Shown piece after piece: positions 25,421-34,315 of a DNA stretch of 64,000 nt; positions within the stretch are counted from its first letter, which is position 1, and the number at the start of each line of letters is the position of its first letter. The stretch is from the NCBI GenBank assembly GCA_937139475.1, contig CAKZQF010000102.1, positions 1-64,000 on the forward strand. Direction: 5' to 3'. The notes under the pieces were generated by a model. That model did no database searches and was not told the origin of the DNA. It saw only the letters and a list, made by a program, of their open reading frames with translations. A program made the position numbers and the translations under genes. The stretch is from an uncultured Gammaproteobacteria bacterium (GTDB lineage Bacteria; Pseudomonadota; Gammaproteobacteria; Enterobacterales; Psychrobiaceae).

Positions 25421-27391
25421 ATGAAGAAATCATTACTGGTATTGCTAGCGCCTGTCGCTTTATTGGGGTGTGGCCAAGAGACCACAGCAACGGTTGAAAC
25501 CCAAACCGTTCACCCCAAAACGCAATATATTAACCAGCAATTTAAGACTGATTTGGCCATTAATGACCAGCAGGATTTTATTGATGCAAAGCGCGGTTTA
25601 ATTGCTAAAGCTCCCCTAACAGCAATAAAAAACGCTCAGGGTGATATATTGTGGAACAATCAAGCCTACGAGTTTGTACAAGGGACAGCACCAGCATCGG
25701 TAAACCCGAGCTTATGGCGCCAAGCAACCCTTAACAATATTCGCGGGCTATTTAAAGTCAGCGATGGTATATATCAATTACGCGGCTTTGACTTTGCCAA
25801 CATGACCATTATTGAAAGTGACAGTGGCTGGATTGTCGTTGATCCATTAACAGCAAAAGAAACTGCCGCCCGCGCCCTTGCCTTTGCCCAACAACATTTA
25901 GGTAAAAAACCGATTAAAGCGGTTATTCTAACCCATGCTCATATGGACCACTTTGGCGGTGTACTCGGCGTAGTGACACCACAGCAAGTTAAAGCGCAAG
26001 ATATCCAGGTGATTGCTCCTGCAGGCTTTGTTGAAGCGGCCACCAGCGAAAATATTATCGCTGGCGTTGCGATGGCTCGTCGCTCCGCGTTTATGTATGG
26101 TAAAGAATTACCTCGCAGCGTAACAGGTCATGTGGGTTCTGGCTTGGGCACTGGCCCTGCTTACGGTACTTTTGGCATAATCACTCCAACCACGGTTATT
26201 GAGGACGCTCTCACCCCAATGACTGTCGATGGTGTTGATTTTGTTTTTCAAAATGCTTCGGGCACAGAGTCGGTTGCAGAAGTAACGTTCTATTTGCCGC
26301 AACATAACGCCTACGGCGGCGCAGAACTCGTATCACGCAATATGCATAATCTGTACACTCTACGCGGCGCGCAGATACGTGATGCTCTAGCCTGGAGCGC
26401 AAAAATCGACGAAGCTCGAATCACCTTTAGTGATGCAACGCTTTACTTTGGCAGTCATCATTGGCCTGTATGGGGTAAAGATAATGTTCAACAGTTTTTA
26501 GCCAACCAGCGCGATATGTATAAATATCTTCACGATCAAACCGTGCGCCTAATGAACATGGGCTTTAATGGTGCTGAAATTGCTGAGCAAATCACCCTAC
26601 CACCAGCCTTAGCGAATAACTTTTATAATCGAGGTTATTATGGCAGTGTCAGCCACAACGCCAAGGCTATTTATCAATTTTATATGGGCTGGTTTGACGC
26701 TAACCCTGCCCACCTTAATCCCTTACCTAAAAGTGAGTCAGCCGCAAAATATGTTGAATTAGCCGGCGGCGTACAATCACTACACAACGTTGCAGCGCAG
26801 GCCTATCAAGACGGCGAGTTTCGCTGGGCGGCAGAACTTTTAAATCATTTGGTTTTTAATGATGAAAATGATACCAACGCCAAGGAATTGCTGGCACAAA
26901 CATACACCCAATTGGCTTACCAGAGCGAGGCAGCTTCTTGGCGCAACTTTTATCTTAAAGGTGCACAAGAACTAATTCACGGGGTGAGCAAAGAAGGGAT
27001 TGATTTAGCGCTAATGAAAGAAATTTTGCTTAACACCGATGTTAAGAAATTCTTTACCTCGATGGCGGTGCGACTCAACAATGACAAAGCACAAAATGTC
27101 GAGCAAACGGTGAAAATAGAATTTAGCGATTTGAACAAGAGCTATTATCTGATCGTTAAAAATAACGTATTGCGCCACTATGGCAGCGAAGATATTGACC
27201 TTGAGCAGCAGGTGAGTGCCACCCTTACAGTAACGCAGCCGCTATTTGTCGATATGCTTGTCGGACATGCAGGAATCAAAGATACGCTATTTTCAGATGA
27301 ACTCTCAATTGAAGGCTCGACGCTCGACTTAATTAGTTTTCTGCGATTATTCGATAAGCCAGATAGTCAATTTAATATCGTTACACCGTAA
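25421..27391 (+). CDS. Alkyl sulfatase, lipoprotein form (SdsA1/YjcS family)
   Basis: A 656-residue class III alkyl sulfatase. The metallo-beta-lactamase zinc motif is THAHMDH (H172, H174, D176, H177). Later conserved segments are GTESVAEVTFY, NMHNLYTLRGAQIRDA and SHHWPVWG. The middle helical dimerisation domain has YNRGYYGSVSHNAKAIYQFYMGWFD, and the C terminus is an SCP2-like lipid-binding domain (about 530-655). It cleaves primary alkyl sulfates to alcohol and sulfate. Unusually it has a lipobox (ALLGC, C17), so it should be membrane-anchored. AE in the usual 'AEN' ligand strand reads GAELV here. It begins an operon with the DUF1254 gene. Confidence 0.9.
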   Translation: MKKSLLVLLAPVALLGCGQETTATVETQTVHPKTQYINQQFKTDLAINDQQDFIDAKRGLIAKAPLTAIKNAQGDILWNNQAYEFVQGTAPASVNPSLWRQATLNNIRGLFKVSDGIYQLRGFDFANMTIIESDSGWIVVDPLTAKETAARALAFAQQHLGKKPIKAVILTHAHMDHFGGVLGVVTPQQVKAQDIQVIAPAGFVEAATSENIIAGVAMARRSAFMYGKELPRSVTGHVGSGLGTGPAYGTFGIITPTTVIEDALTPMTVDGVDFVFQNASGTESVAEVTFYLPQHNAYGGAELVSRNMHNLYTLRGAQIRDALAWSAKIDEARITFSDATLYFGSHHWPVWGKDNVQQFLANQRDMYKYLHDQTVRLMNMGFNGAEIAEQITLPPALANNFYNRGYYGSVSHNAKAIYQFYMGWFDANPAHLNPLPKSESAAKYVELAGGVQSLHNVAAQAYQDGEFRWAAELLNHLVFNDENDTNAKELLAQTYTQLAYQSEAASWRNFYLKGAQELIHGVSKEGIDLALMKEILLNTDVKKFFTSMAVRLNNDKAQNVEQTVKIEFSDLNKSYYLIVKNNVLRHYGSEDIDLEQQVSATLTVTQPLFVDMLVGHAGIKDTLFSDELSIEGSTLDLISFLRLFDKPDSQFNIVTP

Positions 27392-27434
27392 CTAATACAC
27401 CACCATATAAATACAACAATAATCAGGAGTATTC

Positions 27435-28925
27435 ATGATTAAACAATTAAAATTCGCAACTAAGCCACTGGCTATCGCGCTAATGCTAAGCACAGTGCCG
27501 AGTATTGTTAATGCCAACAATATCCTAAAAGCGCTACGCGTAAACAACAGCGAATTACCCGCTGCAATTAAAATTGCCGATGATAAAGCAAAAGAAGAAT
27601 GGGCTTACAGCACAGGTATTCAAGCAGTCATGTTTACAATTCCACTGGTAATGCACGATGTTCAGCGCGATATTCGTTCAAACCTAAAGCTGATTGAGCG
27701 CATCAAAGACACCTGTCCTTGCGCACCGCTTGGCCAATGGGGACACAATGCTAAACTTGCCACCAGCGACGATGTAATGCCTTACACGCCTAACCGCGAT
27801 ACGGTATACTCTGGCCTAGGCATGGACTTGGCCAAAGAGCCGATTATTATTACTGTGCCACCGATTAAAGATCGCTACTACTCGATTCAAATTGGTGATG
27901 CTTACATCGTCAATACTCATTACATTGGTACACGTGCTACCGGCACCGATGGTGGCAATTACGCCTTGGTGGGTCCGGATTTTGAAGGCACACTGCCACA
28001 AGGCGTGGTTGAATTGCGGATGCCACATAATGCAGCCATCGCAGCCCTGCGAATTGCAAGCTATACAGAAACCGCTGAAGATTTAGCTATTGTTGAAAAG
28101 TATCAGCAACAATTTGATGCAGTGCCATTATCACAGTGGGGGCTTGATAAGTCAGAGCGTACGTTTGAATTACCAACGCTTGCGCCAACGAATATGGGCA
28201 AAGGACCACTGGCTTACTTTAGCTATGCATCGCAACTGCTGCGCGAAAGCCCACCTAAAGCATCAGATATGGCGGCGCTTAACACCTTTAAGCATATTGG
28301 TCTAACCCTTGATAAGCCATTTGATCCAACGTCACTCGACCCTGCGATAGCGCGCGGACTTGCCCGTTCTGTTCAAGCAGCGATTGATATCATTAAATGG
28401 AAAGTTAAGTTTCGCGGTACCCAAAGTGAACATAAATGGAATGTCGATTTTGTCGGTGGTGCTTATGGCACCGACTACTTGGCACGTGCAGAAGGCGCTG
28501 TACAAGGGTTATTTGTCCACTCTCCTGAAGAGGCGATTTACTTCCATACTTATTCAGACATCAACAATGCACCACTGCTTGGCTCAAAAGAGTATACCTT
28601 GCACTTTACCAAGGAGCAGTTAGCGACGACGAGTGAAACAGGCTTCTGGTCAATCACCATGTATGGCGATGACTACCAGTTAGTTTCTAATTCAATCGAT
28701 CGGTTTAACATTAGAAAGAGCACCAAAGGGCTTAACTACAATGATGATGGCTCACTAACACTATACATCCAGCGTAAGCCTCCAGAAGGTCACGAATCGA
28801 ACTGGTTGCCAACGCCAGAAAAAGGTATTTTCCGCCTAAACTATCGTATTTACCTACCGGATGAGCCGATGCGCCAATGGCAAACGGTAGAAAATTATTT
28901 GCCAGGAGTTACACCTGTAAAATAG
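27435..28925 (+). CDS. DUF1254/DUF1214 periplasmic protein
   Basis: A 496-residue secreted protein. A signal peptide (residues 1-27, cut near VNA) is followed by a DUF1254 domain (about 70-210; TPNRDTVYSGLGMDL, DRYYSIQIGDAY). A C-terminal DUF1214 domain follows (about 370-480; GFWSITMYGDDYQLVSN, LTLYIQRKPP). The biochemical role of the family is not established. It lies 43 bp after the alkyl sulfatase gene on the same strand with its own ribosome site (AGGAG), so it is co-transcribed. DUF1254 proteins often accompany lipid or surfactant degradation genes. A terminator follows. Confidence 0.85.
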   Translation: MIKQLKFATKPLAIALMLSTVPSIVNANNILKALRVNNSELPAAIKIADDKAKEEWAYSTGIQAVMFTIPLVMHDVQRDIRSNLKLIERIKDTCPCAPLGQWGHNAKLATSDDVMPYTPNRDTVYSGLGMDLAKEPIIITVPPIKDRYYSIQIGDAYIVNTHYIGTRATGTDGGNYALVGPDFEGTLPQGVVELRMPHNAAIAALRIASYTETAEDLAIVEKYQQQFDAVPLSQWGLDKSERTFELPTLAPTNMGKGPLAYFSYASQLLRESPPKASDMAALNTFKHIGLTLDKPFDPTSLDPAIARGLARSVQAAIDIIKWKVKFRGTQSEHKWNVDFVGGAYGTDYLARAEGAVQGLFVHSPEEAIYFHTYSDINNAPLLGSKEYTLHFTKEQLATTSETGFWSITMYGDDYQLVSNSIDRFNIRKSTKGLNYNDDGSLTLYIQRKPPEGHESNWLPTPEKGIFRLNYRIYLPDEPMRQWQTVENYLPGVTPVK

Positions 28926-28946
28926 CTTTGTTATCTTTTGATAACG

Positions 28947-28977
28947 GCCGTGATGAGAAATACATCGCGGCTTTTTT
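28947..28977 (+). terminator. Rho-independent terminator of the sulfatase-DUF1254 operon
   Basis: Stem GCCGTGATG pairs with CATCGCGGC (8 of 9) around a 7-nt loop, followed by six T. It starts 21 bp after the stop codon. Confidence 0.85.
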
Positions 28978-29035
28978 GTGCTTGTTTTTCACTCAGACTA
29001 CAATTAATAAATATCTCTCCTATAACGGAGCCATG

Positions 29036-29656
29036 ATGGATTCACTTCTATTAAATATCTATTGGATCTCGCTATGCTTTTTCGCTTTTATCGCCCTGTT
29101 TCATTATCTATTAATCAAGCGCACTACGTTAACGCCCAAACAGTGGGCTGTAGTTGAATACGTTTGGCTCATTCTTACCTTTGTCTCCATTTTAGGGATA
29201 ATAGATGACAGTCGCCGGATTCAAGCTGAAATTCAGTTGGCGCAGGACTTAAGCACAGTCAAAGAACGCCAGTTGCGCGTATTTAATTGGCTAGACAACT
29301 ACCAAGAATACACTTGTAGTATCGGGGAAAAAACCAAAGGCTGTGTCGTAATTAAGTCCATCGTAACAAACGTGAATTTAAGCCTGGTTGATGAATTTAA
29401 ATATGACCCATTGCCACTTAATTTATTTGAGTCATTAACAACAATTACGCCCTTAATTAGTGACAAGGCGCAACAAGTTCTTACCGAACGAACCAAGCAA
29501 TATAACCAAGCGGTCTCACAATATAAGCACACGTTTAAAGCGAGTTTGCGCTCCTATTTACGCAACTTACTGGCAGCGTTCACCCCACTTATTTTTTGCT
29601 GTGCATTGGCGCTTAAAATAACCAAAGTGAGCAGTGAATATATTGCTACGCCTTAA
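29036..29656 (+). CDS. Hypothetical membrane protein with two end-located helices
   Basis: A 206-residue protein that I do not recognise. One membrane helix pair lies near the N terminus (about residues 5-27 and 38-56) and another near the C terminus (about 178-195). The part between is soluble and charged, with CSIGEKTKGC suggesting a disulfide in the periplasm. The frame is open upstream to 28877, but that part overlaps the DUF1254 gene end and its terminator. The ATGs at 29033/29036 follow GGAG (29027-29030), which decides the start. It converges on the exonuclease gene with a 4-bp overlap. Confidence 0.68.
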   Translation: MDSLLLNIYWISLCFFAFIALFHYLLIKRTTLTPKQWAVVEYVWLILTFVSILGIIDDSRRIQAEIQLAQDLSTVKERQLRVFNWLDNYQEYTCSIGEKTKGCVVIKSIVTNVNLSLVDEFKYDPLPLNLFESLTTITPLISDKAQQVLTERTKQYNQAVSQYKHTFKASLRSYLRNLLAAFTPLIFCCALALKITKVSSEYIATP

Positions 29657-30342
29657 TGACTGTATTTCATGATTTCCTTTAGTGTTAGCCTGTTACCGCC
29701 ACCGATGGCAGCCACTTGAGCCAACAGTAATTGTGCAGTGGCTAACGCATCCGCCAGCGCATTATGTGCGCCACCATTTGGTAGCCCATATCGTTTACAA
29801 CTTGGGTACAAGCGTAATAATTGCTTATCAAAGTGTTCGCCTTGGCGACTCAGTCGCTTCGCTTCGATCAACAAGGTGTCAATCAACTCAAAAGGTAGCT
29901 TGTGCCCATAAATTTTCTGTGCTGCTTGCTGTAAAAATGATATGTCCAGGGCACCATGATGTGCCACTAGTACTCGCCCTTGCATGGCCTGCAACAACTG
30001 TTCAATCCCCTCTTCCAATGATAATGCATCAGTCAGGTCCCGATCATGAATGCCATGAATTGTCGCGCTATCGCCAACACCTTTTTGTGGGGTTACCATT
30101 AAATTACGCGCCTGAGACAATATGATTTCGCCATTAATTATTGGCACCCAGCCGATGCTAATTACCTCATGATTTTTAGGGTCTAGCCCGGTCATTTCCA
30201 AATCAACACACAGTAATTGGGCTTTGTTAAACGAAGAAGAAAAATCACAGCGCTTAGCGATGTAATCTTTTACATGGGGCTGCTTGGCTTTAATGCCAAG
30301 TAACATCCTATTTAGTTTGGCAAAGGTTAAATTGGTACTCAA
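29653..30342 (-). CDS. DnaQ-like DEDDh 3'-5' exonuclease
   Basis: A 229-residue exonuclease related to the epsilon subunit of DNA polymerase III. Exo I is VDLEMTGLD, Exo II is VAHHGALDISFL and Exo III is HNALADALATA, giving the DEDDh set. There is no polymerase-binding tail. Its start overlaps the stop of the upstream cNMP/CBS nucleotidyltransferase gene by four bases (ATGA), so both form a coupled pair. That pairing is widespread in gammaproteobacteria, and its physiological role is not well defined. Confidence 0.9.
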   Translation of the reverse strand: MSTNLTFAKLNRMLLGIKAKQPHVKDYIAKRCDFSSSFNKAQLLCVDLEMTGLDPKNHEVISIGWVPIINGEIILSQARNLMVTPQKGVGDSATIHGIHDRDLTDALSLEEGIEQLLQAMQGRVLVAHHGALDISFLQQAAQKIYGHKLPFELIDTLLIEAKRLSRQGEHFDKQLLRLYPSCKRYGLPNGGAHNALADALATAQLLLAQVAAIGGGNRLTLKEIMKYSH

Positions 30343-32192
30343 AATACGCCTCGGGTGAATTTAAGCTGCAGACCTTTTTGCCCGCTATGTACTGCTTCAA
30401 ATGCATCTTTAAGTTGGTGGCGCATAAGTCGAGACATGTTATTTGGTTTCAAGTAGTTATTTGGTGTTTTGCCGGCTTTTAATTGCTCCCCCTGATTTCT
30501 AAGCCGCATTGATGAAACAAACTCCATCGCATCCTTAAGATTTTTTACATCCTTCTTACTTAAGATATTACGCCCTAGAAGTTTCTCTAGTCGTGCTAAG
30601 GTACTCACTTCATTCAGGCCCTCGTGTAACGCATACACCCGAACAATATCATTAACGATGGCTACGCCTCGATGCTTCAAGTCCAATACCTTATTTTCTT
30701 CCCCATCACGCTCAAGCACAAACTTACCAAAGAACCCTAGTGGCGGGGTTGATGACACGGCAAGTGAAGCCATCGAGGCAATAAAAATCTGGTTTCCTTT
30801 GGTTTGCTTAAGTACATGCTGTTGTAGTTGTTCAAAAAGTGCTTCGTTACCATCAAGTAACCGCATATCAAAAAATATTGAAGTATTAAGCAGCGCTTCT
30901 GGAGACGGCGTGTTAATCCATTGTGAAAAGTATTGTTGCCATGTTTTTAAATCCACTCGCCATTTATCCGTTTGCGCCATTATTTCACCAGGACAATATA
31001 TATAGCCGCATGCGTCTAAACCGTGACAAACAAATTCACTAATCGCTTTAAAAAACTGTTCCTGTTCGGGGGTTGGGGTTCGAGCTAAGATCATCGCATT
31101 ATCTTGATCGCTTCCTGCGGTTTGGTCCATTCGCCCTTGGGAGCCAAACACAATCCAACTGTAATCAAAAGGGGCAGCACCATATTTTAAGTGGGCAAGT
31201 TTCAACAATTGCTTGGTTAATGAATCCGACAGTAGCGTCAGTATACGGCCTATCTCTTGGGCACGGGCATCAGCTTCAATCAAACTTTGTAGCAATGCTG
31301 GAAACCTTTTACTAATGCTGATTAGTCCTTCAAGGTTATGCTGACGGTTAATCTCACCAATCAAAAATATCGGTTGGTTATTTTGAGTGCGCACAAGATC
31401 CGTTGTCGTGACCATACCCACAACGTTTTTTCCATCAACCACTGGTAAATGGTGAATATTGTGGGTACTCATTAATATGGATGCTTCAAACAGCAAGCCA
31501 GTTTTATCAATACGACAGGGCTCTTTGGTCATCACGTCAGCGATAAGCGTTTCACCATCCAGCCCATTAGCCAAGACACGAGAGCGTAAATCACGATCGG
31601 TTAAAATGCCTGCAAGACGTTCATTTTCCAAAATGATTAACGACGATATACGATGTTCGCTCATCAATTTGGCTGCCTCACCAACACTGTGCTGTGGGCT
31701 TAGGCTAACAACATCATGCTTTAATAAACTTTCAATTGTAATATTAAGAGGCGTGCCGGATGATGATTCTTTCTCAAAGCGCTTCAGGCGCTTGGCATGA
31801 GCGCGATTAAAAAACCGATCAAATATCTTTGAGTCATCTCTTAACAACTTAAACAGCTCCAGATCGAGTAAATATACCAAGCCGTCCTCAAGGATTTTCA
31901 CTCGATTATTGACATTTTCTCCCGTTAGCAGCGAGGGATAACCAAAGAAATCACCTTCACCTAATCGGTCAAGTAGTTCCCCCTGCTTGTCATGTACTTC
32001 AAACGAACCTGTACGAACAACATAGAGTTGAGGGTTATCGTAATCAATTTCAACATGCCCACCCGCGGCAGAAAAGTAGCTAATACGTAAGCCTTTTGCA
32101 GCTTTTGCTAAGCTTTCTTGAGATAAACTATCAAAAGGAACAAGTTGTCCTAGGTATTCTTTAATTTCAGTGATTTCTATGTCTTCAGTCAT
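30339..32192 (-). CDS. cNMP-binding / CBS / DUF294 putative nucleotidyltransferase
   Basis: A 617-residue signalling protein. The order is a cyclic-nucleotide-binding domain (about residues 15-130; GHVEIDYDNPQLYVVRTGSFEV), two CBS domains (about 150-275; SVGEAAKLMSEHRISSLII, TDRDLRSRVLANG), then a DUF294 nucleotidyltransferase domain with FGSQGRMDQTAGSDQDNAM, and a C-terminal substrate-binding helical domain. The GS-x-GR and D-x-D residues are intact. I start at 32192 because GAGG precedes this ATG and the cNMP fold begins there; the frame is open 60 codons upstream. It is coupled to the exonuclease gene. Confidence 0.88.
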   Translation of the reverse strand: MTEDIEITEIKEYLGQLVPFDSLSQESLAKAAKGLRISYFSAAGGHVEIDYDNPQLYVVRTGSFEVHDKQGELLDRLGEGDFFGYPSLLTGENVNNRVKILEDGLVYLLDLELFKLLRDDSKIFDRFFNRAHAKRLKRFEKESSSGTPLNITIESLLKHDVVSLSPQHSVGEAAKLMSEHRISSLIILENERLAGILTDRDLRSRVLANGLDGETLIADVMTKEPCRIDKTGLLFEASILMSTHNIHHLPVVDGKNVVGMVTTTDLVRTQNNQPIFLIGEINRQHNLEGLISISKRFPALLQSLIEADARAQEIGRILTLLSDSLTKQLLKLAHLKYGAAPFDYSWIVFGSQGRMDQTAGSDQDNAMILARTPTPEQEQFFKAISEFVCHGLDACGYIYCPGEIMAQTDKWRVDLKTWQQYFSQWINTPSPEALLNTSIFFDMRLLDGNEALFEQLQQHVLKQTKGNQIFIASMASLAVSSTPPLGFFGKFVLERDGEENKVLDLKHRGVAIVNDIVRVYALHEGLNEVSTLARLEKLLGRNILSKKDVKNLKDAMEFVSSMRLRNQGEQLKAGKTPNNYLKPNNMSRLMRHQLKDAFEAVHSGQKGLQLKFTRGVF

Positions 32193-32286
32193 GCTCGGTC
32201 CTCGATACTCCACGTTAGTCGTAGTTATTCCTTTGATTGTTTTGGTTATAGTATTGCTTAATACAATAACAAAAAGAGCAATTGAT

Positions 32287-32538
32287 ATGATAATGCAACT
32301 ATTGAGTTTTTTAGAGCCTGCCGCATTTACAGTAGGCATACTACTCACGCTAACTGCACTCTTTAAGTACACCCAGCGAACCCAAGATTATCAGAGTATT
32401 TGGCGAGTGTTAGTCAACAAACTTAAAAATGGCTTTAATATCGCTGAGTTTAAAATTTACCGAATGGGTATTTTGATCTTAATGTTCGGCCTAGTACTGC
32501 GTCTTATCAATCAGATTTTCTTTCCATCTTACTGGTAA
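32287..32538 (+). CDS. Small two-helix membrane protein
   Basis: An 83-residue protein with two hydrophobic helices (about residues 10-27 and 60-78) and a basic cytoplasmic linker. I chose the ATG at 32287 (AAAAGAGCAA upstream; 32293 is also possible). The longer frame from 32170 crosses the divergent gene's start and its hydrophobic N-terminal part is probably a shadow. It lies alone between the divergent DUF294 gene and a strong terminator. Function unknown. Confidence 0.6.
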   Translation: MIMQLLSFLEPAAFTVGILLTLTALFKYTQRTQDYQSIWRVLVNKLKNGFNIAEFKIYRMGILILMFGLVLRLINQIFFPSYW

Positions 32539-32583
32539 GCACAGTTATTGGCAGGAGACATTAGTCTAAAGAAATTTAGCAGA

Positions 32584-32612
32584 AAAATGCCGCGAGGTCG
32601 TCGCGGCATTTT
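32584..32612. terminator. Strong bidirectional terminator
   Basis: A perfect 12-bp stem AAAATGCCGCGA/TCGCGGCATTTT with a 5-nt loop lies between the convergent small membrane protein gene and fadD. The A and T ends let it serve both strands. Confidence 0.92.
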
Positions 32613-32614
32613 AT

Positions 32615-34183
32615 CTAACTCTTGCGTAATTCGCGTCTTAGTATTTTCCCTACCGTGGATTTAGGAATAACATCTAGTACCTCAATGACCTTAGGAACCT
32701 TATATCCCGTCAATTGTTCTTTGCAGTAGGCTTGTAGTTTGTCCTGATTTAAGTCACCTTCAACACTAATAAACGCACAAACTCGTTCACCAGTACGTTC
32801 GTCTGTTTGCCCAACAACAGCGGCTTCGAGAACACCAGGATAACTTACCAAAACTTCTTCAACCTCATTGGGATAAACATTAAAGCCAGAAACAATAATC
32901 ATGTCCTTTAACCGGTCTACTATTTTGATGCAGCCGTTAGGGCGCTTAGTGGCTATATCGCCAGTTTTAAAGAAGCCATTAATTATTACTTTTTCAGTTT
33001 CAGCCGGCATATTCCAATAGCCCTGCATTAACTGCGGTCCTTTTATAACCAGTTCCCCTTCTTCACCATCAGCAACAGGGTTGTTTTTAAGATCCCAAAT
33101 CTCAACGGTAGTCTCTATTAGCGGTCTGCCAATAGAACCAATTTGCTCATTTCCCGGTTCGTTCATACAAACTACAGGCGCAGTTTCCGACAAGCCATAT
33201 CCTTCCGTAACGGTGCACCCAGTTACTTGTTGCCAAATTTTAGCGGCAGCAATAGTAAGTGTCGTACCACCTGAGATAGTTAGTTTTAGCTTAGAGAAAT
33301 CTAAGGATTTGAACTCCTGGTGATGACACAGCCCAACAAATAGCGTGTTAATGCCCGCAAAACCAGTAAATTTGAACGGCTTAATTGTTGCTACAAACTC
33401 ATCTAAATCCCGTGGATTGGTGATAAGAACATTAAGGTTTCCTTGGCCAAAGAACAACATCATATTCACACTAAATGCATAGATGTGATACAGCGGTAGC
33501 GGACAGATAAAGATCTCTTGCGCTGGTTGGCAACAAGCCCCAAGGGTATGGCGAGTTTGCGCTGCGTTGGCGATAATATTGCGATGGGTTAGGCTAGCAC
33601 CTTTTGAGACACCGGTAGTCCCTCCGGTGTATTGCAAGACGCAAACATCGTCCAAGCTGTTTTCTATGCGTGGCTGCAAGGCCATTGCTTCACCAAAGGT
33701 TAATGCAGAATTAAAACAGTCACCGTCTTGATAAGTGTTTTTTAAACCCGTCAACAAGTCATCAGCTTTAGTAACTAATACGGTTTCTATGGCTGTCTGG
33801 TCTTTCACTGCTGCAAGTTTTGGCAATAAACTATCTAAAATAACAATAGCTTTCGCGCCACTATCTTTAAACTGGTGTGCCATTTCTCGCGGCGTGTAAA
33901 GCGGATTAGTATTAACAATGATTAACCCTGCGCGCATTGCCGCATAAGCAGCAATAGGATATTGGACTAGATTGGGCAATTGAATAACAATACGATCACC
34001 AGCATTTAGGCTGGTACTTTGTTGAAACCAGCAAGCTAACGCTCGTGATTTTTGTTCTATTTGAGCAAAGGAATAAGTTTGCCCTAAGCAATGGAATGCA
34101 GGTTTATCGCCATATCGTTGAAATGCTTTTTCTACGTAATCACCTAGACAATTAATATCATTTTCAATTAATTTTGACGTCAT
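32615..34183 (-). CDS. fadD: Long-chain fatty acid-CoA ligase (FadD type)
   Basis: A 522-residue ANL-superfamily ligase. The phosphate loop is LQYTGGTTGVSKGASLTH. Further motifs are GYGLSETAPVV, the FFKTGDIATKRPNGCIKIVDRLKDMI hinge region and a C-terminal lysine in PKSTVGKILRRELR. It activates fatty acids for beta-oxidation. Beside the alkyl sulfatase genes it could activate the acid made from released alcohols. An AraC gene lies upstream on the same strand. It is shorter than E. coli FadD (561), and the chain-length preference cannot be read from sequence. Confidence 0.85.
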   Translation of the reverse strand: MTSKLIENDINCLGDYVEKAFQRYGDKPAFHCLGQTYSFAQIEQKSRALACWFQQSTSLNAGDRIVIQLPNLVQYPIAAYAAMRAGLIIVNTNPLYTPREMAHQFKDSGAKAIVILDSLLPKLAAVKDQTAIETVLVTKADDLLTGLKNTYQDGDCFNSALTFGEAMALQPRIENSLDDVCVLQYTGGTTGVSKGASLTHRNIIANAAQTRHTLGACCQPAQEIFICPLPLYHIYAFSVNMMLFFGQGNLNVLITNPRDLDEFVATIKPFKFTGFAGINTLFVGLCHHQEFKSLDFSKLKLTISGGTTLTIAAAKIWQQVTGCTVTEGYGLSETAPVVCMNEPGNEQIGSIGRPLIETTVEIWDLKNNPVADGEEGELVIKGPQLMQGYWNMPAETEKVIINGFFKTGDIATKRPNGCIKIVDRLKDMIIVSGFNVYPNEVEEVLVSYPGVLEAAVVGQTDERTGERVCAFISVEGDLNQDKLQAYCKEQLTGYKVPKVIEVLDVIPKSTVGKILRRELRKS

Positions 34184-34315
34184 CTTATCATCCTATTAAA
34201 TAAGTTAGTGTCGGTATCACCTAGTTCTCGGTGCACTCATTATTCACTAGTATTAAGTATTGGAAGACATTTGTAATGTGTCAAACGCGCCAAAGACTTC
34301 TCTTTGGCTGCCGGG

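Noticed and set aside
28877..29035. 52-codon N-terminal extension of the hypothetical membrane protein at 29036
   Set aside because: It overlaps the end of the DUF1254 gene and crosses its terminator hairpin; the GGAG ribosome site supports the inner ATG.
29653..32192. cNMP/CBS nucleotidyltransferase plus exonuclease as a defence system
   Set aside because: The coupled pair is widespread and conserved in gammaproteobacteria as ordinary chromosomal genes, with no mobile or defence context here.
32193..32372. 60-residue hydrophobic extension of the DUF294 protein
   Set aside because: It would run antisense through the small membrane protein's upstream region; the cNMP domain and a GAGG site support the start at 32192.
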